This document shows, piece after piece, positions 1 through 7,818 of a stretch of DNA of 64,000 nucleotides. The position numbers and the translations under genes were made by a program. Source of the stretch: Niabella drilacis (lineage in GTDB: Bacteria; Bacteroidota; Bacteroidia; Chitinophagales; Chitinophagaceae); NCBI RefSeq assembly GCF_900101395.1, contig NZ_FMZO01000006.1, positions 62,001 to 126,000 of the forward strand, read 5' to 3'. The notes beneath the pieces are model-generated. The model searched no databases. It saw only the letters and a list, made by a program, of their open reading frames with translations, and had not been told where the DNA came from. How positions within the stretch are numbered: position 1 is the first letter of the stretch; every line of letters begins with the position of its first letter.

Positions 1-460
1 TATCATCTACCTGGCTTTTCATAGCATTACTCAGGCTATCACTGCCCATGCCCGACTGCAATACCATTCCCAGTTGGTTGACCTTTTCAAATCTGGGGAT
101 AAACTGATCCTGGAATTCGGTAAAATCATCCTGTGTTTTGGATCCGGTAAATTTCCAGTCATCCATTTTTGTTTTCACAGATCCGGAAACTTTTACCTTT
201 TCATTTCCCAGGAATACAGCCGTCTTCATTGTATCCCCTACCATCAGCCCCAAAATCGTGGGCGCTTCCAGTTTACCGGTAAGCACAAAGCCCCCGGCTT
301 TCGACCTGGCTTCGCCCAATTTGGAGGAGCCATTTTCAAGATCGATTAATATCACCGGGGTATTGTCGGGCAACCCCGTTACAGTTCCTGTTAATGTAAG
401 CTTTTGAGCCATTGCACAAACCGGCAACACCAAAGCAAGAAAAAGACTGATTTTATTCAT
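1..460 (-). CDS. DUF4369 domain protein, N-terminal part (thioredoxin-like TlpA-type lipid/redox family), cut by the left edge
   Basis: The minus frame is open from an ATG at 460 to the window edge, about 153 codons. It begins with MNKISLFLALVLPVCAMAQ, a Sec signal peptide with a probable cut after AMA. The following segment (GTVTGLPDNTPVILIDLENG, then VLTGKLEAPTILGLM) has the beta-sandwich look of DUF4369, which in Bacteroidota usually precedes a TlpA/ResA thioredoxin fold. The C-terminal part is outside the window, so a CxxC motif cannot be checked. It is likely a periplasmic or outer-membrane-anchored protein; assignment to a TlpA-type disulfide reductase is inference. The 238 bases between it and trpA hold a small CCCGG/CCGGG stem without a T-run and no clear promoter. 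Confidence 0.75.
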   Translation of the reverse strand, partial: MNKISLFLALVLPVCAMAQKLTLTGTVTGLPDNTPVILIDLENGSSKLGEARSKAGGFVLTGKLEAPTILGLMVGDTMKTAVFLGNEKVKVSGSVKTKMDDWKFTGSKTQDDFTEFQDQFIPRFEKVNQLGMVLQSGMGSDSLSNAMKSQVDD

Positions 461-698
461 TTAACTCAATAATTTTTGGGACACTTCATTCTTCAATAAC
501 CATGCCTCCCAGTGAAACAAGATCCTGTTTTATTTGTTGGCGCTTTTTATGGCAGATACACCCGGCAACAAACCGGGAATTACTGCAACCAACTGATTAC
601 GTGACGTAAATAGCTACAGATGGCAGGCACTGTAACAACAATTTAGCAAAACATTAATAAATGCAGCTTACCGGGCCCACCTGTTGCAGGGGGATGGA

Positions 699-1472
699 TC
701 AGCCCAGCACATTCCGGATAAAATCGCGGGTAGCGGCTGCAACTTCTGTTTTACCTTCCAGCGCTTTTATATAGGCCGAGCCGATGATGGCACCGTTTGC
801 ATATTTACAGGCCCTGGAAAATGTATCCTGGTCCTTTATACCAAAACCCACCAGTACCGGGTTCTTAAGCTGGTAGCTTTTCAACCGTTCCAGGTAGGCC
901 TCCACTGCCGCAAAGTCTTTTTCGTTGCCGGTGGTAGAGGAAGAGGACACGGCATAAAGGAACCCGCTGCTGAGCGCGTCCAGTTGCCGCACCCGTGTTT
1001 CTGAAGTTTCGGGCGTTACCAGGAAAATAAAATCCAGTCCGTACCGGTCTATGATGACTTTATAAGAAGCCTCAAATTCAAAAGGAGGCAGATCCGGAAG
1101 GATCAGCCCGTCTACCCCGGCGGCAGCCGCATCTGCACAGAATTTTTCAAACCCATATTGCAGCACCGGGTTCATATACCCCATGAGCACTACAGGAACC
1201 CGGACGCGGGCACGCATTTCCTTCAGCTGCTCAAATAACCGGGAAAGGGTCATTCCGCCCCTGAGGGCGATGGTGCTGCTGTTCTGGATCACTTCCCCAT
1301 CTGCGAGCGGGTCGCTATAGGGCATCCCCAGCTCAATGATATCGGCGCCGCTCTCCTGCAGCGCTTCCATAACCGGCAGGGTACTTTCCGGGCTTGGAAA
1401 ACCCGCGGTACAATATACGTTTAATACGTTCCGTTCTTTTCGCTCAAATAGTTCTTTTAATCGGCTCATCAA
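699..1472 (-). CDS. trpA: Tryptophan synthase alpha chain
   Basis: The product (257 aa, family about 260-270) is the TIM-barrel subunit that cleaves indole-3-glycerol phosphate to indole and glyceraldehyde 3-phosphate in the cytoplasmic alpha2beta2 complex with TrpB. The two catalytic acids are visible: Glu47 in IELGMPYSDP and Asp58 in PLADG. The phosphate-binding end reads VGFGIKD and later GAIIGSAYI, as in the family. Two Met codons open the frame; the first is used here and the second would remove one residue. It lies downstream of trpB with one small gene between them, which is unusual because trpB and trpA are commonly adjacent. No strong terminator is visible after the stop codon. Confidence 0.97.
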   Translation of the reverse strand: MMSRLKELFERKERNVLNVYCTAGFPSPESTLPVMEALQESGADIIELGMPYSDPLADGEVIQNSSTIALRGGMTLSRLFEQLKEMRARVRVPVVLMGYMNPVLQYGFEKFCADAAAAGVDGLILPDLPPFEFEASYKVIIDRYGLDFIFLVTPETSETRVRQLDALSSGFLYAVSSSSTTGNEKDFAAVEAYLERLKSYQLKNPVLVGFGIKDQDTFSRACKYANGAIIGSAYIKALEGKTEVAAATRDFIRNVLG

Positions 1473-1494
1473 AATTCTTTTTCGCTTTTTTCAG

Positions 1495-1914
1495 TCATTT
1501 CATTTTTAAAACGGCGTAGTTAGGGTGCTCCGGATTTACCACAAGTTCCTGTCTTTTCGGGTGGATCAATACATCCATCTCCCCCATAGGAATAGCGCCC
1601 AGGAGTGGTTCGCGATCACCCGGCAATACAAAAGCACTGCAAAGCGCCTTCCGGTTGGCAAAACGTACGTCAACCGGGCCTACCACATCATATTCCACTA
1701 CCTGGCCGCTGGCCAGCTGTACCTTACGTTTTTCAACAAAAGGTAATTCCAGCTGCGACTGGATGGTTTCATTGATGGCCATCATATAGGCACCGGAATC
1801 CACCAAAATATTCAGACGCATGCGCCTTACTTCCTCTTCGCCGATCACATGCCGTTTGGCAAATTCCAGATCCGCTGCATTGATCAATTCTATATCCGCG
1901 TACACCAGCCCCAT
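1495..1914 (-). CDS. Retropepsin-like (clan AA) aspartic protease, small
   Basis: This 139-aa protein has a single protease-type motif, ILVDSGAYMMAIN, with the putative catalytic Asp39 in D-S-G. A later hydrophobic stretch, DVLIHPKRQELVVNP, resembles the family's second half. Single-domain clan AA proteases act as homodimers, each monomer giving one Asp. There is no signal peptide, so it should be cytoplasmic. It sits between trpB (32 bases upstream) and trpA (22 bases downstream) on the same strand, so it is probably co-transcribed with tryptophan synthase. Nothing in its sequence ties it to tryptophan, and its role is unknown. D-S-G replaces the commoner D-T-G but occurs in active relatives. 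Confidence 0.75.
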   Translation of the reverse strand: MGLVYADIELINAADLEFAKRHVIGEEEVRRMRLNILVDSGAYMMAINETIQSQLELPFVEKRKVQLASGQVVEYDVVGPVDVRFANRKALCSAFVLPGDREPLLGAIPMGEMDVLIHPKRQELVVNPEHPNYAVLKMK

Positions 1915-1946
1915 TGTTTTACAATTTATCCAATAAAGTTACATCT

Positions 1947-3137
1947 TTATTGCCCCATGGCTTTCATGTAGGTTTCCATATCCTTGTCGCCCCGGCCGCT
2001 GAGACAAATAACAATATTGTCGTCTTTTGCAAAGGATACTTTCTTAAGTGCCGCCAGTGCGTGGGAACTTTCCAGCGCCGGGATAATCCCCTCCAGTTTA
2101 GCCAGCTCAAATGCAGCATCCAGTGCCTCCTGGTCGGTAGCATTCAAAAAATTACCCCTGCCGGTCACAAACAGGTTGGCATGCATCGGGCCGATACCCG
2201 GGTAGTCCAGCCCCGCAGAAATGCTGTAGGGCTCCTCTACCTGGCCATCTTCTGTTTGCATCAGGAAACTTCTGCTGCCGTGCAGGATACCGGGTTTTCC
2301 GAGTTGAGTGGCTGCTGCACTTTTATCGGTATCGATACCACAACCCGCCGCTTCCACTGCATAAATACCTACCGAAGGTTCATCCAAAAAATGGTAAAAG
2401 GTGCCTGCAGCGTTACTGCCGCCGCCCACGCAGGCAATAACCGCGCTGGGCAGCTCTGAGCCGGTCTTTTCCGCCAGCTGAGTCCTTATTTCTTTACTGA
2501 TCACACTTTGAAAACGAGCTACCATATCCGGGTAGGGATGTGGTCCTACCACACTACCTATAATATAAAAAGTATCGTTCGGGTTATTGATCCAGTCGCG
2601 GATCGCTTCATTCGTAGCGTCCTTCAGGGTTTTACTGCCGCTTTTAGCGGGGATCACGGTAGCGCCCAGCATCTTCATCCGGGCCACATTGGGCGCCTGG
2701 CGTTCAATATCCTTTTCCCCCATATACACGATACATTCCAGCCCTTTCAGCGCACATACGGTGGCCGTTGCCACCCCATGCTGACCGGCACCGGTTTCTG
2801 CAATAATGCGTTTCTTCCCCAGCCGCTCTGCTACCAGGATCTGGCCAATGGTATTATTGACCTTATGTGCCCCGGTATGGCAAAGATCTTCCCGTTTCAG
2901 GTATACGTTGGTCTGGTATTTATTGCTCAGCCGGGCTGCATGATAAAGCGGTGTCGGCCTCCCGGCATAATCTGTAAGCAAAAGCCGGTATTCCTGCTGA
3001 AAGGAAGGCTCTGCCATGATCTTTAAATAATTTCCCCTCAGTTCTTCTACGTTCCGGTATAACATTTCCGGAATGTAAGCTCCTCCAAATGCTCCATAAT
3101 ACCCCTGCTCATCCGGTTGTTTATATGATGCCTGCAT
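1947..3137 (-). CDS. trpB: Tryptophan synthase beta chain
   Basis: The 396-aa PLP enzyme condenses indole with L-serine to give L-tryptophan. The Schiff-base lysine is Lys92 in the motif [15 protein letters not shown], the catalytic Glu is in the following AETGAGQHG segment, and the phosphate-binding glycine loop is [10 protein letters not shown]. Length and N-terminus (a [12 protein letters not shown] segment typical of TrpB1) fit the family, so this is TrpB1 rather than the TrpB2 type. It is the first gene of the trpB-protease-trpA group. Upstream on the minus strand a TATCTTTA element at 3166-3173 resembles the -7 box, but I see no Trp-codon leader like the one at trpE. Confidence 0.97.
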   Translation of the reverse strand: MQASYKQPDEQGYYGAFGGAYIPEMLYRNVEELRGNYLKIMAEPSFQQEYRLLLTDYAGRPTPLYHAARLSNKYQTNVYLKREDLCHTGAHKVNNTIGQILVAERLGKKRIIAETGAGQHGVATATVCALKGLECIVYMGEKDIERQAPNVARMKMLGATVIPAKSGSKTLKDATNEAIRDWINNPNDTFYIIGSVVGPHPYPDMVARFQSVISKEIRTQLAEKTGSELPSAVIACVGGGSNAAGTFYHFLDEPSVGIYAVEAAGCGIDTDKSAAATQLGKPGILHGSRSFLMQTEDGQVEEPYSISAGLDYPGIGPMHANLFVTGRGNFLNATDQEALDAAFELAKLEGIIPALESSHALAALKKVSFAKDDNIVICLSGRGDKDMETYMKAMGQ

Positions 3138-3165
3138 GTTCCTGTTGCTTTTTTTTAATGAGGCG

Positions 3166-3173
3166 TAAAGATA
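3166..3173 (-). promoter_or_regulatory. trpB: Possible -7 element of trpB
   Basis: TATCTTTA on the minus strand differs from the Bacteroidota -7 consensus TAnnTTTG only in its last base, and lies 29 bases upstream of the trpB start. No convincing -33 partner is visible, so this is weak. Confidence 0.3.
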
Positions 3174-3341
3174 CAGGAAATGGATGGGATAAGGGGATCC
3201 CCGGAAGCATCGCGAAGGGGGAATGGTACCCCTGCCGGCCGCTGCATGGAATGTGCGGGTGCGGGCCCTGCATAGAAAAATTTTGATCCGCCTTTTTTAT
3301 AATGTATATTTATACAGCGCTGCCAGCAGCGCAATGAAGCC

Positions 3342-3545
3342 ATGAGAGTAATTTTTGATGACAGGGCCCGGCGGCCTGAAAAGGATGCTCACCAGTCGGC
3401 TTTTTTGAACAATATCAGTTTTACAGCAGATGCCATTGTCCATTTAGCGGGCAAAGCAACCTCTTTTAATATTGCTGAATGGATCTGGCACATTGAAATT
3501 ATCAACGGCAGGGAATGGTACATCGTAACGGATAAAAAAGCCTGA
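3342..3545 (+). CDS. Small hypothetical protein
   Basis: A 67-codon plus-strand frame opens with an ATG and lies between the divergent trpB and the convergent OstA-like gene. The translation is soluble and mixed in composition, with two Trp close together in IAEWIWHIEIINGREWYI, and has no signal or membrane segment. An AT-rich stretch with TATATTTA sits about 33 bases before the start and could supply a promoter. I do not recognise a family. No gene is seen on the other strand here, so a real small gene is plausible but unproven. Confidence 0.4.
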   Translation: MRVIFDDRARRPEKDAHQSAFLNNISFTADAIVHLAGKATSFNIAEWIWHIEIINGREWYIVTDKKA

Positions 3546-3624
3546 AACAGCATCCCATCCAAAGCAGGCCCGACAGGTCTGCAATCGCGGTATCAAGACC
3601 AAACAGGTCTCACCGCGCGGCCGG

Positions 3625-5565
3625 TTATTGCATCAACTCATATTTTGTTTTCGGCCTTTCTGCCTCCCGCCATTTAAAGTCAGGCAGGCGCATCTCCTCC
3701 GGGGATTTGTCCTTCAGGGGGTAAAGGGTGCCACTGGCATCCGTCCTTAATACAACTTTTTGCAGCTGTTTATTGGAGAAATAGGCGTCCAGGATATCTG
3801 ATTTGGTCTGGTTCACCCCAATATAGGCGCTGTCTGCGTCCTGCGCATAGTAAATACATTCCGCTGAACCTTTTGCCCTGACCGAATCCATATTGCCATC
3901 CGTAAAATAACCGTCCATACGGGTAGCTTTTACCTGGTTATAGGCCTGGTCTTCAATACGGTTGATCATGAAGCCTCTTTTGTAGGCCTCAAAATGATGT
4001 ATCTGTTTGTTTTGGGTATGCAGCATGATGGTATCCCCCGTTATCTGGCTGGCATTCCCCCATACCACCGGATCCTGGTACAGTCTGAAGGTAGAATCCT
4101 TAAAAGAATAGAACAGGCTGTCGCAAATGGCCTGTACCGAATCGCTGTAGATCCTTACATGATGAAATGCCTCAAAATACCGGTTGGTGCTGTCGTTGGC
4201 TGCCGCCCCCTTTGATGACAATGCGGTCTTTGCTGATGTTTTGGCTGCCGGCTGTATGCCTCTGCCGCCGGCCCGGGCTGCCGTATCCTTTACCGTCTTG
4301 GCCAGTACTTTGGGTACATCGGTAATGGCTTTGCCCGGCACACTGTCCCTGACAGCTGCTTTATGCTCCGGATCCGTTGAGGAAGGCAGCGGGAGCGTCT
4401 TTTTCCCGGCAGCCGTGATGGCTGTTTTTATCGCCGCCGAATCCCGGACTGACGGTACCACCGCCGGAGCTGCAGCCAGATTTGCAGCGGACGCTGCCGG
4501 CCCTGCCACCAGTGAATCCTGCGTTCCGTGGCTCAGGGTATCGGGTTTCGCTTTTATACTGTCACCACCCAGCGCCGGGGATATCACATACAGGTCGGTC
4601 AGCTTGGCACTGAACAGCGTATCGGCTGTAATAAAGATCGAATCGCCTCCCTGCTGTATGATCATCAGGGGCTTCAGCGTGGCCAGGACCGCCTCCGTAA
4701 CCCGGTTCTGGTAAATAAGGTTACCGATAATGGTTGTTTTGCGGATCGTATCGATCACCACCGCATTTCCTTCGGCCTTTGCAAATCCCTGGTCCAGGGA
4801 CACCTGGTCCGCTTCTATCGTTACTCCTTTACCATCATTGATCAGCGGACGCTGACCGAAACGGGCATCGCCGTTTTTCAGGTTATAATACCCTTCGCGG
4901 GTATCCATGGATGCATTGGTACTATCCTTTATATGCGTAAGTGCAATAAAGCGGGCTACCTGGTTCTCTGTATTATACAACAGTGAATCGGTCGTGATCC
5001 GGTAGCCCGGATCGTTGACCAGTACATTTTTTTTAAAATAGACATCTTTAATATCAGTATAGTAAAACGCTTCCTTACTGGTGATAACGGTACGCTGGTT
5101 CACCACTTTTCCCCCGTTCTTATAAGTAGCGATATTAGTGGTCATATTATACTCCAGGTCCGGCGTGGTAAGCGTGGCATGGCCATCGGTCAGCTTTACG
5201 TTCTTATCCAGGTAGGCGATCTGCTTATCCGTAAGATAGCGCAAATGCCCCGAATAAATATTGGTGGTGTCCGAATCATTGATGTGCACATTGCCCCAGG
5301 CCTCAAAGGTTTTGGTGCGGTCGTTGCGCACACAACGGTCACATTTGAACGTGGTGGTGCCCTGCTTCATGACCACATTGCCCACCAGGATGGTAAGATT
5401 GGTGCTGTCATCCGCTTTTTTTAGCGAAAGGCTGTCGGCGTGTATAATGTCGACCGGCGCAGAGCCGCCGGCAGCCGCCGGCCCGGGCTGCTGCGCCCTG
5501 AGGGCGCCTACCCATGCCAGCAGCAGGAAGAAAAAGCAGGATCTCTTAAAAAAAGAATTGTGCAT
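3625..5565 (-). CDS. OstA-like protein (LptA/OstA_2 domains), periplasmic LPS transport candidate
   Basis: The 646-aa protein starts with a signal peptide ending ALRAQQ. Residues about 40-300 are made of short repeating strands (GNVVMKQGTTTFKCDRCVRND, then WGNVHINDSDTTNIYSG), the beta-jellyroll pattern of OstA/LptA that forms a slide for lipopolysaccharide. A low-complexity Ala/Ser/Lys/Thr linker (about 355-450) separates it from a second OstA-like block (about 460-620). In Bacteroidota this protein is thought to take the LptA role; that is family knowledge, not shown here. Its start is one base past the MCE gene stop, so the two are probably translated together. lptD lies nearby on the other strand, which supports an envelope-assembly role. 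Confidence 0.8.
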   Translation of the reverse strand: MHNSFFKRSCFFFLLLAWVGALRAQQPGPAAAGGSAPVDIIHADSLSLKKADDSTNLTILVGNVVMKQGTTTFKCDRCVRNDRTKTFEAWGNVHINDSDTTNIYSGHLRYLTDKQIAYLDKNVKLTDGHATLTTPDLEYNMTTNIATYKNGGKVVNQRTVITSKEAFYYTDIKDVYFKKNVLVNDPGYRITTDSLLYNTENQVARFIALTHIKDSTNASMDTREGYYNLKNGDARFGQRPLINDGKGVTIEADQVSLDQGFAKAEGNAVVIDTIRKTTIIGNLIYQNRVTEAVLATLKPLMIIQQGGDSIFITADTLFSAKLTDLYVISPALGGDSIKAKPDTLSHGTQDSLVAGPAASAANLAAAPAVVPSVRDSAAIKTAITAAGKKTLPLPSSTDPEHKAAVRDSVPGKAITDVPKVLAKTVKDTAARAGGRGIQPAAKTSAKTALSSKGAAANDSTNRYFEAFHHVRIYSDSVQAICDSLFYSFKDSTFRLYQDPVVWGNASQITGDTIMLHTQNKQIHHFEAYKRGFMINRIEDQAYNQVKATRMDGYFTDGNMDSVRAKGSAECIYYAQDADSAYIGVNQTKSDILDAYFSNKQLQKVVLRTDASGTLYPLKDKSPEEMRLPDFKWREAERPKTKYELMQ

Positions 5566-5566
5566 G

Positions 5567-6550
5567 TTATTGAGGAACAGTGTCCTTTATCGCAGGCGCC
5601 GTAAGCGCTCCTGCTTTATTTTTTTTGCCAAAAACAGAGATATTCACATAGCGCTTGGGATGTACCCTGATGTCGTCCAGCAGGATCTCCGCGCTCAGCG
5701 CCACTTCATTAAGACGGTTATAAAGCTGGCGGTCGCTCATCAGCGCACCGATGCTGCCCTCCGGGCTTGATATACGGCTAACCGTGTTACGCAATGCCGC
5801 TACCGTTGATGTTAAGGTATCCATCGTTTGCTGCAGCTGTAGTGCGGACAGGTTTTTGGTCAGCGTATCTACATTTCCGAGGATCTGGTCCACTTTACCG
5901 TTGTTACGCTTCAGCGATTCTGTAAATACGCTCATATTGTCCAGCGAGGCTGCCAGGGGTTTCTGCACACTTGTAAGCAACAGGTTGAGGGAGGCCACCG
6001 TATTTTTCAGATGGGCGATCGCTTCCTGCAGGTTCCGCTGGGTGGATACATCAAGCGTATTGTTGACGTTTGACAATAACAGGGTCAGCGAATCAGCCAC
6101 GGTTTTTACTTTTCCCATGAGCGGTTTGGCTTCTGAAGAGAGATTTCCCAACAGGCCTTCTTCCACCTTGGTATTGACCCGGTCCTCATCCCCCAGGTAT
6201 TGGGTTGAACTCCCCTTATCGATCACCACTTCGGACGCGCCCAGCAGGCTTCCCGAAATATAAGCCACCGAGTTGCTGGGTATGTTCACATCCTCCGTAA
6301 TGCTGAGGGTTACCCTTACAGAGTCAATATTTGCATTCGAGGGTTCAATTTTATAAACCGCTCCGATGGTGAGTCCGTTGATCTTTACAAAATTGGACTT
6401 TTCCAGCCCGCCTACCGACTTAAAAATGGCGTAAATCTTGGGGTTATGGTTAAAAATATCCTTCCCTTTCAAAAATCTGAACCCGAATATTAGGGCCGTA
6501 ATAGCTAATACAGCTAAAACTCCTACTTTAAGTTCATTTGATATTTTCAT
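5567..6550 (-). CDS. MCE-family (MlaD-like) lipid transport protein
   Basis: The 327-aa protein begins with a short cytoplasmic segment and one membrane helix (residues about 8-26, VGVLAVLAITALIFGFRFL). An MCE domain follows at about 35-110, recognisable from IYAIFKSVGGLEKSNFVKINGLTIGAVYKIEP. Residues 130-260 are helical and Leu/Asn/Thr-rich, as in the helical stalk of MlaD/PqiB-like proteins. MCE proteins form hexameric rings that move phospholipids between inner and outer membrane. No MlaE permease or MlaF ATPase gene is beside it in this window. It is followed immediately by the OstA-like gene and preceded, after 147 bases, by an amidase gene on the same strand. Confidence 0.85.
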   Translation of the reverse strand: MKISNELKVGVLAVLAITALIFGFRFLKGKDIFNHNPKIYAIFKSVGGLEKSNFVKINGLTIGAVYKIEPSNANIDSVRVTLSITEDVNIPSNSVAYISGSLLGASEVVIDKGSSTQYLGDEDRVNTKVEEGLLGNLSSEAKPLMGKVKTVADSLTLLLSNVNNTLDVSTQRNLQEAIAHLKNTVASLNLLLTSVQKPLAASLDNMSVFTESLKRNNGKVDQILGNVDTLTKNLSALQLQQTMDTLTSTVAALRNTVSRISSPEGSIGALMSDRQLYNRLNEVALSAEILLDDIRVHPKRYVNISVFGKKNKAGALTAPAIKDTVPQ

Positions 6551-6697
6551 TGAAACATGGTTTAAATTCTCTCTGAAGCCAATTAACTCCGATTATATTG
6601 CAAATAACGTCCGAAAAAATTAAAAACCAGCGTATTTATGGAAAAAACTCACCTTCGGAATCGTTAATTCTTTGTACAACCCTGAGGTTAAAACCGG

Positions 6698-7714
6698 CTA
6701 CTCGGCCCTGTCCGCAGCTGCCAGGGAGCCTGGTGCAACATTGCTGTATTTTTCAATATAGGTCTTAACTGCGGCAAGAATACTATTCACAATCGCTTCC
6801 TGTCCATCGGAGCTCATCAGGTAAGCTTCATCCTCTTTGTTGCTGATAAAGCCCATTTCAACGAGGATACTCGGCATACCGGTAGCCTGCAGCACCCAGA
6901 TCCCCTTGTGATTGCGCTGCTGCACCCCCCTGCTGAGGCGTCCCCCGGCAATAAAGTTCTTTTCCACCAGCGCAGCGAGGGAATAACTCTTCCGGAAATA
7001 GTTTTGTGCATAAATCAGCATACGAACCCGTTCTGCGGGGTCATTGACATCGGGCAGCGGGGGCGCATCCGAGCCATCGCCGGTCTCTTCATTATAATAG
7101 TCCTTATCCTCATCATCGATATTCTTCATGGAGTTAACCTTCTGTTCATTCTTTCCCACAGCCCAGATGTAGGTTTCGGTACCTCTTGCCTTATTTTCGA
7201 CCCAAACGTCTTCATACTTATTAACATAATAGGTCTTTTTGACTTTCTTTTTCTTTTTGCCTTTTCCTACGGTCACCGTCTTTGTATGCGCTTCCCGGCC
7301 TATTACTTTTTTTATATACCAGCCCCCGGGACGCCTTCCGGCAGCATTGCAATGCAGCGAAATAAAGAGGTCGCCGTTGTTGCGGTTGGCAAAATCGGCC
7401 CGGAACCGGTTAGCCGCCACAGCATTGGACAAGCCTCCCGGCAGTGCGGAAGTGGTCCTGGTTTCCAGGATATTAATACCGTTGAGCTGGGCCCGCATGG
7501 CAGTAGCCAGCTTCCGTGCCACCTGAAGGGTAATGGCTGCCTCGGTGGTCTGAAGGCCGTCGGCCCCGGGGTCGCTCCCTCCATGCCCGGCATCCACAAT
7601 AATCGTTTTCACCACTCCGGATTTGGCGCCTGATGTGCCCTGCTGCGCAGCAATACCGGAAAAACTGCTCACTGAAAGTATAAATAGAACTGACTGAATT
7701 ACAATTTTTTTCAT
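6698..7714 (-). CDS. N-acetylmuramoyl-L-alanine amidase (Amidase_3), exported
   Basis: The 338-aa protein carries a signal peptide ending SGIAAQQ. The Amidase_3 zinc ligands are visible: His in VDAGHGGSDPG, Glu in TTEAAITLQ and His in SLHCNA; the catalytic Glu is in LVEMGFISN near the C-terminus. It would cut the amide between MurNAc and L-Ala in the peptidoglycan during cell separation. Between the second His and the last Glu there is a long insert of about 110 residues with a very basic stretch (VGKGKKKKKVKKTYY, residues about 148-162) and an acidic stretch (NIDDEDKDYYNEETGDGSD, about 198-216). Such inserts in AmiA/AmiC relatives can regulate access to the active site. It shares a 104-base divergent intergenic region with lptD. 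Confidence 0.93.
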   Translation of the reverse strand: MKKIVIQSVLFILSVSSFSGIAAQQGTSGAKSGVVKTIIVDAGHGGSDPGADGLQTTEAAITLQVARKLATAMRAQLNGINILETRTTSALPGGLSNAVAANRFRADFANRNNGDLFISLHCNAAGRRPGGWYIKKVIGREAHTKTVTVGKGKKKKKVKKTYYVNKYEDVWVENKARGTETYIWAVGKNEQKVNSMKNIDDEDKDYYNEETGDGSDAPPLPDVNDPAERVRMLIYAQNYFRKSYSLAALVEKNFIAGGRLSRGVQQRNHKGIWVLQATGMPSILVEMGFISNKEDEAYLMSSDGQEAIVNSILAAVKTYIEKYSNVAPGSLAAADRAE

Positions 7715-7786
7715 AATTTTTTCACGCTTCGAAGTAATATCTGACTTTTAGTTTCAAGCTTCACAAAATCTTTACTATGTTATTTA

Positions 7787-7794
7787 TACATTTG
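7787..7794 (+). promoter_or_regulatory. lptD: -7 promoter element of lptD
   Basis: TACATTTG matches the Bacteroidota -7 consensus TAnnTTTG and lies 24 bases upstream of the lptD start. A -33 element at the expected distance is not clear. Confidence 0.5.
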
Positions 7795-7818
7795 CGCCGT
7801 ACTTTGGCTTAAACCCTA

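Noticed and set aside
545-600. CCCGG/CCGGG hairpin as a terminator near trpA or regulator of the DUF4369 gene
   Set aside because: Five base pairs with a seven-base loop and no T-run on either strand.
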